Assembly: GCF_022808675.1 (NCBI RefSeq)
Contig: NZ_JAKZKV010000012.1
Span: forward strand, 1-64,000
Source: Parabacteroides sp. FAFU027
GTDB taxonomy: Bacteria; Bacteroidota; Bacteroidia; Bacteroidales; UBA7332
Reading direction: 5' to 3'
DNA: 64,000 nt
In this document: in pieces, positions 45,706 through 54,838 of the stretch
Layout: the number at the start of each line of letters is the position of its first letter
How positions within the stretch are numbered: position 1 is the first letter of the stretch
The notes under the pieces: model-generated
The model's input: the letters and a program-made list of their open reading frames with translations, nothing else
What the model was told of the DNA's origin: nothing
The model's database searches: none
Program-made: the position numbers and the translations under genes

Positions 45706-46338
45706 CTATATATTCTTTATATATTTTGCCGGATTACCCGCATATAACACACCTGCAGGCATAGACTTTGTAACAACAGATCCAGCACCTACAACAGCAC
45801 TTTTGCCAATTACAACTCCTTTTAAAACAATCGCATGAGCTCCTATCCACACTTTATCATCAATATAAACTGGTAACTTTTTTGTTTTTTCCCAATTGTC
45901 ACCAAAGCGTTCATCTGCTGATATTGCATGAAAATCGGTATCATAAATTGAAACATTTCCCCCTATAGCAACACACTTTCCTATAATTACTTTATCTGCA
46001 GCACATATAGTCGCCCCAGAAATGCCCGTTCCACTCATTATATGAATCAAAGCACTTGACGAATGTGTTGAAATAGAAACCGGATGACAAATCCCCGTTG
46101 GATTCTCATAAGGATCTGAAATTAAGGTTACATTTGAATCAATAATAATTCTAGACCCTGGATGTTTCTTTATTTGAGGCAACCCATACAAAGTCACAAA
46201 TCCAAACGAAGTCTCAACACCTTTAGACCTGAGATATAGATACGCAATAATTTTCCTGGCTTCATTCATATAGAATGAATAATTCAACCATTTGCCGGAT
46301 TTTATCCTAATATACAAGAGTATTTTATTTATCAACAT
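45706..46338 (-). CDS. Serine-acetyltransferase-like hexapeptide acyltransferase
   Basis: A 210-residue left-handed beta-helix acyltransferase. GATICAADKVIIGKCVAIGGNVSIYDTDFHAI carries (in part) the helical coils and the catalytic His of the NodL/LacA/WcaB-like group; VWIGAHAIVLKGVVIGKSAVVGAGSVVTKSMPAG ends the domain with GNPAKYIKNI. It overlaps the stop of the Wzt-like gene and likely acetylates the polysaccharide or a precursor sugar. Confidence 0.82.
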   Translation of the reverse strand: MLINKILLYIRIKSGKWLNYSFYMNEARKIIAYLYLRSKGVETSFGFVTLYGLPQIKKHPGSRIIIDSNVTLISDPYENPTGICHPVSISTHSSSALIHIMSGTGISGATICAADKVIIGKCVAIGGNVSIYDTDFHAISADERFGDNWEKTKKLPVYIDDKVWIGAHAIVLKGVVIGKSAVVGAGSVVTKSMPAGVLYAGNPAKYIKNI

Positions 46339-47614
46339 TCCAGTTTAAAATCGGAAAAAACAAACCTGGGTGATTCTGCTCATTAAGTAACTGATGGTAG
46401 TGAGAATTGGATGGATCTATTTTCACTTTTAATTTAAGTGCTCCTTCAACATTAGAAATCAAAGACTGAACACAGTGGATATTAAAGGATGGATTAATAA
46501 TGTATTCACCCTCATTTAACATCCACTTAGGAATTTGGCATGTAAATACGTATTGTTGATTTGCTTTTAAACGATCAAAACTCAAGCTATCAACCTGTTG
46601 ACTTCTAAAAACAGTCTCTCCTCTTCTAATGAGATCAAAGCCAACTTTTACGTTTTTAATTTCATCGTTATATGAAGTCACAAAAAACAAGACATTAACA
46701 TTCTCACTAGATTTGAAATCGTTTCTTAGATTTCCGTTTTCATCTCTAATCTCAAGACGAGTAAGTTTTGCCGGGAAATTCTCTATATGATCATTTACCC
46801 AATAAGATTCATCATTAGTCATTACATTTTCATAATGGCTAATGGCTTCTGCAATTATGCCGGAATACTCAACGACACCTTGTTTTAAGATAATCCCGTT
46901 TGTACAGAGACTTCGCATTGAGCTCATATTGTGACTCACAAAAAGCACTGTCCGCCCATCATTATGACTCACATCCTGCATCTTTCCGATCGCTTTTTCC
47001 TGAAACTCGGCATCCCCAACAGCTAGGACTTCATCAACAATCAGGATTTCAGGCTCAAGGTGTGCTGCAATAGCAAATCCCAATCTGACAGTCATACCAC
47101 TGGAATAGCGTTTAACAGGAGTATCCAGATATTTAGCCACACCAGAGAAATCGACAATCTCATCCAGCTTTTTATCGATCTCCCACCGGCGCATTCCCAT
47201 TATAGTGCCATTCATATAAATATTCTCACGTCCGGTCATATCCCCATGAAAACCGGTTCCTACTTCCAACAGAGATGCCATACGGCCTTTAATACTGTAT
47301 TTACCCGTAGTGGGTGTCGTAATACGGGATAGTATTTTCAATAAGGTCGATTTACCAGCCCCATTACGCCCGATAATCCCCAACACATCCCCCTGCTTAA
47401 CCTCCAGGCTAATATTCCGTAATGCCCATACCTCTTCATGATCACCTGCTTTCTGGGTGCGATCATTCACCACACCTACTTTGGCATAAGGATCTTCTTT
47501 TCCGCGTAAACGGGCATACCAACGATTCAGGTCATGAGCAATTGTCCCGGTACCGACTTCTCCGAGAGAATATAGTTTGGAAAGGTTTTCTATTTTGATT
47601 ACTGTCTTCGACAT
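46325..47614 (-). CDS. wzt: Wzt-like ABC transporter ATP-binding protein
   Basis: ATPase of an ABC-2 polysaccharide exporter. Residues 60-255 hold the nucleotide-binding domain: Walker A GRNGAGKST (82-90), signature YSSGM (170-174), Walker B ILIVDE (190-195) and a following His switch. Residues about 280-425 form a Wzt-type C-terminal beta-sandwich that in O8/O9a systems recognises the polymer's modified end, consistent with chain-end-controlled export. Partner permease is encoded 216 bases upstream. The domain boundary falls close to where the local composition becomes AT-rich, so the C-terminal domain appears to belong to the variable block. Confidence 0.9.
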   Translation of the reverse strand: MSKTVIKIENLSKLYSLGEVGTGTIAHDLNRWYARLRGKEDPYAKVGVVNDRTQKAGDHEEVWALRNISLEVKQGDVLGIIGRNGAGKSTLLKILSRITTPTTGKYSIKGRMASLLEVGTGFHGDMTGRENIYMNGTIMGMRRWEIDKKLDEIVDFSGVAKYLDTPVKRYSSGMTVRLGFAIAAHLEPEILIVDEVLAVGDAEFQEKAIGKMQDVSHNDGRTVLFVSHNMSSMRSLCTNGIILKQGVVEYSGIIAEAISHYENVMTNDESYWVNDHIENFPAKLTRLEIRDENGNLRNDFKSSENVNVLFFVTSYNDEIKNVKVGFDLIRRGETVFRSQQVDSLSFDRLKANQQYVFTCQIPKWMLNEGEYIINPSFNIHCVQSLISNVEGALKLKVKIDPSNSHYHQLLNEQNHPGLFFPILNWNVDK

Positions 47615-47636
47615 GCCTCCTCTAATTTTTTATTTT

Positions 47637-47828
47637 TTCATCCACGAATTATCACGAATGAATATTCAATTGAAGTAATACGCAATACACTTTTCTTTTA
47701 TTTCATTATTTCTTTATCCTCTGATTTTTTTAGTCCACTAATTAGCTCTAATTTCCACGAAGAGTTAATCAAATTCATTTGATATTTAGTGACAATTCGT
47801 GTAATTAGTGGACAAAAAACTATTCGTG
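47637..47828. repeat. TTGTCCACGAATT-family repeats
   Basis: CCACGAATTATCACGAATGAA at the left (in part) and TTAGTGGACAAAAAA and TTCGTGGACTAAA at the right form imperfect inverted pairs. Located between the two ABC transporter genes. Confidence 0.65.
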
Positions 47829-47830
47829 GA

Positions 47831-48679
47831 CTAAACCACGTCCATAAATGACCGCTCCGTCCTGTTAAAGATAACAACCCCGATCATCAGGATAACCACC
47901 GCAAAGCACGATGCATAAATCAATCCATTCACGGAAAAAACGCCTTGTCCGAATAAGGAATAACGAAACGCCTCGATGATATAGGTAATCGGATTTAACT
48001 TGATATAGGGTAATAGTTTCGCTGGAACTGTAGATAGTGGATAAATCACCGGAGTGGCATACATTAACAGTTGTACTCCAAAACCGATCAGGAAAGTCAG
48101 GTCACGGTATTTTGTGGTCATGGATGAAAAGATAATCCCTGCGCCCAATGCCATTAGTGCCATTATGACAATATACAAAGGCAATAATAACAATGCCCAG
48201 TTTGGTATAAAAGCCCCTTCATGAACACAATAATAAATATAGAGCACCGATAACAAGGCTAACTGAATAAAGAACTTGATCAATCCGGAAGCTACCCTTG
48301 ACATCGGGACTATCAGGCGTGGGAAATAAACTTTTCCAAAAATCCCAGAGTTGGCAACAAAGGTATTTGAGGTGCTGTTAAAACACTCTGAGAAATAGTT
48401 CCACATCACAATCCCGGACAGATAGAAAAGAGGTTTTGGAATCCCGTTCGTTGTAATACCGGCAATAGTACCAAACACTACAATATAAATGAGGGTGGTA
48501 AGAATCGGTTGCACAAAGAACCACAGCGGTCCCATCACTGTCTGTTTATAGACCGTCACAATATCCCGCTTCACAAACATATAAAGCAAATCCCGGTAGC
48601 GCCAGATATCTGCGAAGTTAATATCCAGTAAGTTCTTTTGTGGAGTTACCACTAAGTCAAATTCTTCTTTTTCTGCCAT
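47831..48679 (-). CDS. wzm: Wzm-like ABC-2 polysaccharide permease
   Basis: A 282-residue ABC-2 type membrane protein. Six membrane segments are visible (about 54-75, 85-105, 135-157, 163-188, 200-222, 258-278). The start YRDLLYMFVKRDIVTVYKQTVMGPLWFFVQP is the conserved N-terminal amphipathic part of TagG/Wzm proteins. It forms the inner-membrane pore for the polymer with the Wzt-like ATPase. A repeat-rich gap lies either side, but gene order and strand support one operon. Confidence 0.9.
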   Translation of the reverse strand: MAEKEEFDLVVTPQKNLLDINFADIWRYRDLLYMFVKRDIVTVYKQTVMGPLWFFVQPILTTLIYIVVFGTIAGITTNGIPKPLFYLSGIVMWNYFSECFNSTSNTFVANSGIFGKVYFPRLIVPMSRVASGLIKFFIQLALLSVLYIYYCVHEGAFIPNWALLLLPLYIVIMALMALGAGIIFSSMTTKYRDLTFLIGFGVQLLMYATPVIYPLSTVPAKLLPYIKLNPITYIIEAFRYSLFGQGVFSVNGLIYASCFAVVILMIGVVIFNRTERSFMDVV

Positions 48680-48682
48680 TAT

Positions 48683-48832
48683 TTATCCACTAATTTTTTA
48701 TCTGTCTATTTTTCGTCCACTAATTTTCACGAATTACCACGAACTCATTAAGAACAAATCCTTTATATTGATACGCCTCATCACTCTGTAAAGCCCCACT
48801 ACTCACTACTCACTACTCACTACTCTTTATCA
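48683..48832. repeat. Repeat stretch with ACTCACTACTC microsatellite
   Basis: TTTTCGTCCACTAATTTTCA (family shared with 50-51 kb) at about 48710-48740 and an ACTCACTACTCACTACTC direct repeat near 48800-48826. The microsatellite family is the one that also appears as an insert in the glycosyltransferase gene at 32.15 kb. Confidence 0.6.
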
Positions 48833-50131
48833 CTACAATCTCCCGTCCACCCAACGTCTATCCACCACCGCTTTCGCGTCAAAGATCACGGCTCCATTCT
48901 TATAGTGTTGTTCAAAGTCGAAATCCTTGAACTGCTCATGAGCGACAGCTAAAATAATACCATCGTATTTCACTGATGAGTCAAACGTGGTTAATAGATT
49001 AACTCCATACTCCATACTCACCTCTTCTCCTGAGGCCCAGGGATCCCAGACATCCACCTCTACTCCAAACTCGCGAAGCTCGTTGTAAATATCAATGATC
49101 TTGGTATTGCGGATATCGGGACAATTCTCTTTGAAGGTAACACCCAGGATCAAGACCTTAGAGCCTTTCACCTTATGGTCTTTCTGAATCATCAGCTTCA
49201 TCACCTTGCTGGCAATAAAGGTTGCAATCTCGTTGTTGACCCGACGACCGGAAAGGATTACACGCGGCACATAACCCAATGATTCCGCTTTACTCGCCAG
49301 ATAATAGGGATCGACACTGATGCAGTGCCCTCCTACCAGTCCGGGACGGTATTTGAGGAAGTTCCATTTGGTTCCTGCGGCCTCCAGTACATCGTTGGTA
49401 TCAATGCCTACCTTATCAAAGATCAGGGCCAGCTCATTCACAAAAGAGATATTGACGTCACGCTGTGCGTTTTCAATAATCTTGGAGGCCTCCGCCACTT
49501 TGATGTTCGGGGCCTTATGAGTACCCGCTTCAATGATAGAAGCGTACAGGGCATCAACCTGATCGGCAATCTCCGGAGTAGAGCCTGAGGTCACTTTTTT
49601 GATTTTGGTCAGAGTATTCACCTTGTCTCCGGGGTTAATCCGCTCGGGGCTGTATCCGGCAAAGAAATCTTCGTTGAACTTCAGTCCGGATACCCGCTCA
49701 ATCACCGGTACACAATCCTCTTCGGTACAACCAGGATAAGTCGTTGACTCGTAAATAACAATATCGCCCTTGCCTATCACCTTACCCAGCATCTCTGAAG
49801 CGCCGAGCAATGGTTTCAGATCGGGCATATTGAAGCGGTTGATCGGTGTGGGGACTGTAACGATATAGGTATTGTACTCCTTAAGGTCTTCGACATCCGC
49901 AGAAAAGGACAATCCTGTCTCCGGATTCCCGGCATGCAGATCCATGACCTGTTTCATCGCTGTCAGGTCCGCCTCACGGGTATGATCGTGACCAGCAGTC
50001 AGTTCCTCTACCCGTGTCTGGTTGATATCAAACCCAAGTACTTTGTATTTCTTACCGAACTCTATGGCTAACGGTAGTCCGACATAGCCGAGACCGATGA
50101 TTGCTATCTTTGTCATTGTGTTAGTTTCCAC
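48833..50131 (-). CDS. UDP-N-acetylhexosamine dehydrogenase, WbpA/TviB type
   Basis: A 432-residue NAD-dependent nucleotide-sugar dehydrogenase of the UDP-GlcNAc or UDP-ManNAc (WbpA/TviB-like) class. GLGYVGLP (13-20) binds NAD; YESTTYPGCTEEDCVPV, KWNFLKYRPGLVGGHCISVDPYY with catalytic Cys270, and LGVTFKENCPDIRNTK follow in order. Oxidises the C6 of a UDP-N-acetyl hexosamine to the uronic acid, giving a UDP-HexNAcA donor. An internal ATG at 50116 (MTKIAIIGLG) is an equally reasonable start. Confidence 0.88.
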   Translation of the reverse strand: METNTMTKIAIIGLGYVGLPLAIEFGKKYKVLGFDINQTRVEELTAGHDHTREADLTAMKQVMDLHAGNPETGLSFSADVEDLKEYNTYIVTVPTPINRFNMPDLKPLLGASEMLGKVIGKGDIVIYESTTYPGCTEEDCVPVIERVSGLKFNEDFFAGYSPERINPGDKVNTLTKIKKVTSGSTPEIADQVDALYASIIEAGTHKAPNIKVAEASKIIENAQRDVNISFVNELALIFDKVGIDTNDVLEAAGTKWNFLKYRPGLVGGHCISVDPYYLASKAESLGYVPRVILSGRRVNNEIATFIASKVMKLMIQKDHKVKGSKVLILGVTFKENCPDIRNTKIIDIYNELREFGVEVDVWDPWASGEEVSMEYGVNLLTTFDSSVKYDGIILAVAHEQFKDFDFEQHYKNGAVIFDAKAVVDRRWVDGRL

Positions 50132-50541
50132 TAATTGTTTTTTTGTCCACTAATTTGCACGAATTACCACGAAAAATACTTGATAAATCAAGAGATTATT
50201 GCCGTAGGCGAAAACCATGTTTTCTTGTCCTCGGATTATTTTGTTGTCCACGAATTTGCACTAATTACCACGAAAATATTTGATAAATCAAGAGATTATT
50301 GCTTTAGGTGAATGACCTATATTTCGTGACCACTTATCGTCTTTTTGTCCACGAATTTGCACGAATAAATTAGTGTGAATTCGTGAGAATTAGTGGACAA
50401 AATATTTGTGGTCAAAATATATCAAGATAATTAGTGGACAAAAAAGACTAGTAAACAATTTGTACTAATTACCACGAATAAATTAATGTAAATTCGTGAG
50501 AATTAGTGGACAATATATCAGTGGACAAAATATTAGTGGAA
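50132..50541. repeat. Dense field of TTGTCCACGAATT-family repeats
   Basis: Five or more copies of GTCCACGAATTTGCACGAAT and its reverse complement. The clearest is at 50344-50401, where left and right arms (GTCCACGAATTTGCACGAAT; the right arm is its near-reverse-complement) form a ~20-bp stem. Also a longer repeated segment at 50165-50215 and 50270-50315 (TTGATAAATCAAGAGATTAT). No coding sequence apart from the gene that follows. Confidence 0.75.
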
Positions 50542-50916
50542 TTAGTAAACTAGTCGTTTATATTCCAGGCTAGAGGCTCCAAAGTTGATCAATATACCAA
50601 GTTTGGAGCGGGTAGCTTTAAGATAGTTGATTAACTGAGCTTCGTGATCGCTTGTCAGTGATGATAGCGCTTTTGTCTCTACGACGATTTTGTCAAAACA
50701 TAAAAAATCGGCGGCATAAGTCTTATTCAGCTTAACTGATTTATAAAAGACATTGATGTGCGCTTCTCTTTTATTAGGTATATTTCTTTGATTAAGTTCG
50801 ATTTCTAGCGCTTCCTGATATATGGCTTCTAAAAATCCAGGACCTAAATGTTTATGCACCTCCATGGCAGCACCTATTATCTCATAAGCTTCTTTTGAAT
50901 AAATCAGTTGCGTCAT
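50542..50916 (-). CDS. GxxExxY protein (PD-(D/E)XK nuclease-like)
   Basis: A 124-residue small protein of the GxxExxY family, recognised by GFLEAIY (27-33), [16 protein letters not shown] (the Asp, Glu and Lys of a PD-(D/E)XK-like core) and [19 protein letters not shown] near the end. Proteins of this family occur in many copies per genome in Bacteroidota and others, and no function is established. It lies directly inside the densest repeat field of the window: TTAGTGGACAAA-type repeats on both sides at less than 60 bases. It does not look like a polysaccharide gene. Confidence 0.82.
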   Translation of the reverse strand: MTQLIYSKEAYEIIGAAMEVHKHLGPGFLEAIYQEALEIELNQRNIPNKREAHINVFYKSVKLNKTYAADFLCFDKIVVETKALSSLTSDHEAQLINYLKATRSKLGILINFGASSLEYKRLVY

Positions 50917-51020
50917 AGCTCTATGATTTTTAGTCCACTAATTTCCTCGAAAGTCTTTTGTCCACTAATTTTCACGAATTCTCACGAATTAATTAGTGAT
51001 AATCCGTAAAAAAATAGCAA
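50917..51020. repeat. TTGTCCACTAATT-family repeats
   Basis: TTAGTCCACTAATTTCCTCG, TTTGTCCACTAATTTTCACG and ATTAGTGATAATCC pieces of the repeat family border the GxxExxY gene on its upstream side. Confidence 0.65.
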
Positions 51021-51354
51021 ACAACTCTCTTGCTATTTCTAGTGTCAATCCGCGAAAATTAACGTCGTTGATCTTCGATTAGTGGACAAACATTTTAATG
51101 TTCTTAGTGTAAATTCGTGAGAATTAGTGGACAACTCTCTTGATATTTCCAGTGTCAATCTGCGAAAATTAACGTCGTTGATCTTCGATTAGTGGACAAA
51201 CATTTTAATATTATTAGTGTAAATTCGTGAGAATTAGCGTACAACTCTCTTGCTATTTTTAGTGTCAATCCGCGAAAATTAACGTCGTTGATCTTCGATT
51301 AATGGACAAACATTTTAATGTTATTAGTGTAAATTCGTGAGAATTAGTGGACAA
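51021..51354. repeat. Three tandem 110-bp repeats
   Basis: Copies start at 51021, 51131 and 51241 (ACAACTCTCTTG), with a period of exactly 110 bp. Each contains CGCGAAAATTAACGTCGTTG, a TTAGTGGACAAACATTTTAA block and TAAATTCGTGAGAATTAGTGG. Only a handful of base differences were seen among copies. Between the GxxExxY gene and ugd. Confidence 0.88.
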
Positions 51355-51378
51355 AGAACATATTCGTGGACAATACTA

Positions 51379-52773
51379 TTATCGTCCTATTCCATACACA
51401 TTCACACCCAACGCTCTCAGCGCTTCATGATCCAGGATATTCCGTCCATCAAACACAAAGGCAGGTTTCATCATCAGGGCGCTGAGCTTCGCCCAATCGT
51501 ATGTCTTGAATTCATCCCATTCGGTCAGGATAGCCACGGCATGCGCTCCCGCTAAAGCCTGCTCTATATCCACCACTTTCTGTACCATTTCACGGTTCTC
51601 TTCCGGGGAACGGGTTTGCAGGTAATCCAAGTCTTTGTGTATCTGGCTTTCCGACACCTTCGGATCATAGACATGAATCTCCGCCTGCTCATTCAACAGG
51701 TGATCCGCCACATAGATGGCAGCCGACTCGCGGGTATCGTTGGTATCCTTCTTGAATGCCCATCCGAGCATCGCTATTTTTTTACCGGAAAGGGTATTAT
51801 TCAGTTTAGAAATAATATTTTGAGCAAAACGTCTCTTCTGGTAATCGTTCAGATCAATCACCTGCTCCCAGTAGTCGGCAACCTCATCCAGGCCATAGGT
51901 ACGGGCAATATAGACCAGGTTCAGAATATCTTTCTGGAAACAACTACCACCGAAACCTACTGATGCTTTGAGGAACTTAGGTCCGATACGGCTGTCCATG
52001 CCTATCGCTTTAGCGATCTCATCTACATTGGCTTCCGTCTTTTCACAGAGTGCCGAGATCGAGTTAATGGAAGAGATACGTTGTGCCAGGAAAGCATTAG
52101 CCACCAGCTTGGATAGCTCCGATGACCAGACATTCGTTTGAAGAATACGCTCGCGGGGTACCCAGTTGGCATAAATCTCAGTCAGCGCCTCCATTGCCTC
52201 TGCCCCCTCCGGTGTCTGCTCGCCACCGATCAATACGCGATCAGGGCTATAGAGGTCCTCAATGGCCGTACCCTCCGCCAGAAACTCAGGGTTGGACAAC
52301 ACCTGAAACTTCGCACTGGTCTGATTGTTGCTCAGGATGGTCTTGATGGCCTGAGCTGTACGTACAGGCAGTGTTGACTTTTCCACCACAATCTTATCGG
52401 AGGTTGCTTCTTTGGCAATCTGACGGGCACATAATTCGATATATTTCAGATCAGCCGCTTTACCCTTACCATTACCGTAGGTTTTGGTAGGAGTATTGAC
52501 CGACATAAAGATCATCTCAGCATCACGGATAGCAGCCGACACATCAGTAGAGAAAAACAGATTACGGCCACGCGCTTCCGCCACCACCTCTCTGAGGCCC
52601 GGCTCATAGATAGGCAGGTTAGCTAATTCGGAATCGTTCCATGCCGCAATACGTTCCGCATTTACATCCACTACGGTCACTTTGATGTGTGGGCATTTTT
52701 GGGCGATAACAGCCATGGTGGGGCCACCTACGTATCCGGCTCCAATGCAACAGATGTTTTTAATTTTTGTCAT
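51379..52773 (-). CDS. ugd: UDP-glucose 6-dehydrogenase, eukaryote-type
   Basis: NAD-dependent four-electron oxidation of UDP-glucose to UDP-glucuronate. 464 residues from the ATG at 52773 (a GTG seven codons earlier is in a repeat-like stretch). GAGYVGGP (11-18) starts the dinucleotide-binding fold, [33 protein letters not shown] (in part) and [16 protein letters not shown] with catalytic Cys278 follow. It is the long, animal-like Ugd class found in Bacteroidota. With the UDP-xylose synthase at 22 kb it makes the two-step route to UDP-xylose. Confidence 0.93.
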   Translation of the reverse strand: MTKIKNICCIGAGYVGGPTMAVIAQKCPHIKVTVVDVNAERIAAWNDSELANLPIYEPGLREVVAEARGRNLFFSTDVSAAIRDAEMIFMSVNTPTKTYGNGKGKAADLKYIELCARQIAKEATSDKIVVEKSTLPVRTAQAIKTILSNNQTSAKFQVLSNPEFLAEGTAIEDLYSPDRVLIGGEQTPEGAEAMEALTEIYANWVPRERILQTNVWSSELSKLVANAFLAQRISSINSISALCEKTEANVDEIAKAIGMDSRIGPKFLKASVGFGGSCFQKDILNLVYIARTYGLDEVADYWEQVIDLNDYQKRRFAQNIISKLNNTLSGKKIAMLGWAFKKDTNDTRESAAIYVADHLLNEQAEIHVYDPKVSESQIHKDLDYLQTRSPEENREMVQKVVDIEQALAGAHAVAILTEWDEFKTYDWAKLSALMMKPAFVFDGRNILDHEALRALGVNVYGIGR

Positions 52774-52780
52774 CGTGGTA

Positions 52781-53071
52781 TTTTTTGGATCCACTGATTA
52801 TCACAAATTTCCACTAAAGGATTATTTATGATAATACCGGGATTCTATATTGTATTTTATCTTATTCTTTGAAAGTCGTTGTCCTCGTTTTGTCCACTAA
52901 TTTTCACGAATTTGCACTAATAAGTAGTAGGATGAATCCATGTCGTATTAATCTGATTTTCGATTTTTACCTCTATCTTAAGATAGCTGTTAGTATGGAG
53001 GTAAATGTCTTATTAATTTCGTGTCAATTCGTGTAAATCCGTGTAAATTCGTGGACAAAAAAATTCGTGGA
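52781..53071. repeat. Repeats upstream of ugd
   Basis: TTGTCCACTAATTTTCACGA and related copies at 52790-52920; a TAGTAGGATGAATCC block at 52922-52970 that recurs near 30.32 kb; and a TTCGTGTCAATTCGTGTAAA direct repeat series at 53019-53070 ending at the stop of the next gene. No gene. Confidence 0.65.
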
Positions 53072-53542
53072 TCACTTCTTCACCACCTTATCCAAATCCA
53101 CACAAACAGTAGTAGCCAATTGCTCCAGGTGCAGCACCATCTTTGACTTGCCGATCTTGGTAATCTTACCGGAAATATCCTTTAACGGCCCGCAGGCAAT
53201 CAGTACATCATCACCGATCGTAAAGGAAACGGCATACGTAGCCGCCTTCTCCAGAAACTTCCGTATCGCCCTGATTTCCTTATCCAGGATAATAGCCGGC
53301 CTGCCACAGTGATAGACAGCCCGTGTGACTCCATACACCTGCAATAATGCACGCAACTGGTGTTCCTCTGCATTTACAAAAATATAGGAAGGGAACAACG
53401 GCATCTCTACCATTTTGACCCGGTCACTCCACTGACGGGGAGCCAGATGCAACGGTAAGAAGTTCTCTATTCCCGCGACATCAAGACGCTCTTTCACCTT
53501 CTTTTCGGCGCGCGGAGTTGTATATAGTGCATACCAGGGCAT
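53072..53542 (-). CDS. upxY: UpxY-type NusG-like antitermination protein
   Basis: A NusG-paralogue resembling Bacteroides UpxY, which prevents premature termination in its own capsular locus. 156 residues from the ATG at 53542. The NGN domain begins PWYALYTTPRAEKKVKERL and contains FLPLHLAPRQWSDRVKMVEMPLFPSYIFV; the C-terminal KOW-like segment is FTIGDDVLIACGPLKDISGKITKIG. A longer TTG-started frame to 53581 is possible. It is placed at the head of the main gene run (ugd, tviB-like, wzm, wzt, glycosyltransferases), the usual place for an UpxY. Its target would be the downstream minus-strand genes. Confidence 0.88.
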   Translation of the reverse strand: MPWYALYTTPRAEKKVKERLDVAGIENFLPLHLAPRQWSDRVKMVEMPLFPSYIFVNAEEHQLRALLQVYGVTRAVYHCGRPAIILDKEIRAIRKFLEKAATYAVSFTIGDDVLIACGPLKDISGKITKIGKSKMVLHLEQLATTVCVDLDKVVKK

Positions 53543-53690
53543 AGGATATACCAAAGGTTCGTCACTCCCGGCATGGAGCAACCATTCTATTGAATATTAA
53601 ACACTTAACCCCACCAGGGCATTTTATTTATATTTGTACTTTTAGTGCTTTGCGGGGTGAACCACATAGGCACATAGTTCTTTATCTATT

Positions 53691-53723
53691 ACACCTGACA
53701 GGTTTTCAAAACCTGTCAGGTGT
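53691..53723. repeat. Perfect 16-bp inverted repeat
   Basis: ACACCTGACAGGTTTT and AAAACCTGTCAGGTGT flank a single C. On the plus strand it is followed by GGTCTTTTTC. It lies 149 bases upstream of upxY. This CCTGACAGG-type palindrome is a kind I know as recurrent in Bacteroidota genomes, but only one copy was seen here. Confidence 0.8.
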
Positions 53724-54838
53724 GGTCTTTTTCTACAGAAACCCACAGACAGTAATTAACCGTATAGTCTCACAATGGCCTCATCAGGAACGATGATAAA
53801 TCAATCATTCCTACGAAGGAATTGCGTACTTTGCGGTTAATGGTATTATTTTCAATGTAAGACACTTTTACAGTGCTGTAAAGATAAAATGTGATATTCA
53901 AAACACAATACACAAACTGTTAATTAACAGGCGTTGCGTCAACAAGAGTGTTACGTCTGTCATCAAAATACGGATAACATATCCTCATAATACTTACGAG
54001 GCGGATTATAAATCACGCCTCTACAGAACTGCTACTAATGCCATTATTGCTAACGAGCTATATGTACCCCACCCCGAAGGTCAAACAAAAAATACCAAAC
54101 CGCCTAAAAACTGCCTGAGCGAATAGCCCAAAATAATTTACAATTGAACTATTTACCATGGACAATTTAGAAGACACTATATCCAGAAAGTAAATTGTAA
54201 ATGAATAAATTGTAAATCCTGTCAGTTCTGTGGGGCTATGTTTTTTTTTTACTTTTTTACGCCAAAAAAGCAAAAAGAGACCGATAAAAACCACGCATAC
54301 CTCTAATTTTCAGTCTTTCACCCTTCGTCAATAGAGATGCAATCCCGGTTTCAACTATTATCTGGATTTCAATCCGACTTCAAATTTCGGATAACATATC
54401 CTCATAATATTTATGAGGCGGATTACAAATCACGCCTCTACGGACGCCTCAAGTAAAAATCAGCGGTTAAAAACCGCTGCACCCGCTATTACATCTCGTT
54501 TACATCTATCCTGCGAGTATCTACTGAGAGTGTCTCAAAAGTCAGTTCAATCATAATCAAACTTACATATTGATAGTTCGTCTGTTCTTACCGCCCAAAT
54601 TGGCTACGCCGATCTTCGATTCCCCTAAAGGGAACTTTAAAGAGTGGAATTTCGGTCCAGATTAGCACTTCCCAACATCCCCTTTAGGGGCTTGGGGCGG
54701 TTTGTACTTACAATTTACTATCCGACTTCAAATTTCGGATAACATATCCTCATAAAACTTACGAGGCGGATTACAAATCACGCCTCTACGGAAAAATCAC
54801 GCCTTGACACTCATTAGCAAATTTTCAAATTTGCTAAT
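53724..54838. repeat. Gene-free repeat mosaic
   Basis: No gene was found. It holds three copies of a CGGATAACATATCCTCATAA element ending in GAGGCG...CGCCTC (53971-54025, 54388-54443, 54736-54790); a GCCTAAAAACTGCC / TTTTTTACGCCAAAAAAGC composite element with a nested TTTACAATTGAACTATTTAC segment (54062-54285); an AGCGGTTAAAAACCGCT palindrome (54463-54480); the inverted dispersed copy B (separate entry); and TTAGCAAATTTTCAAATTTG at the end. Confidence 0.75.
54531..54700 (-). repeat. Dispersed repeat copy B, inverted relative to 30526-30704
   Basis: A segment beginning TGTCTCAAAAGTCAGTTCAA and ending CTTGGGGCGG; its reverse complement aligns along its full length with 30526-30704, with a gap of a few bases and an inner divergent stretch. 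Confidence 0.75.
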
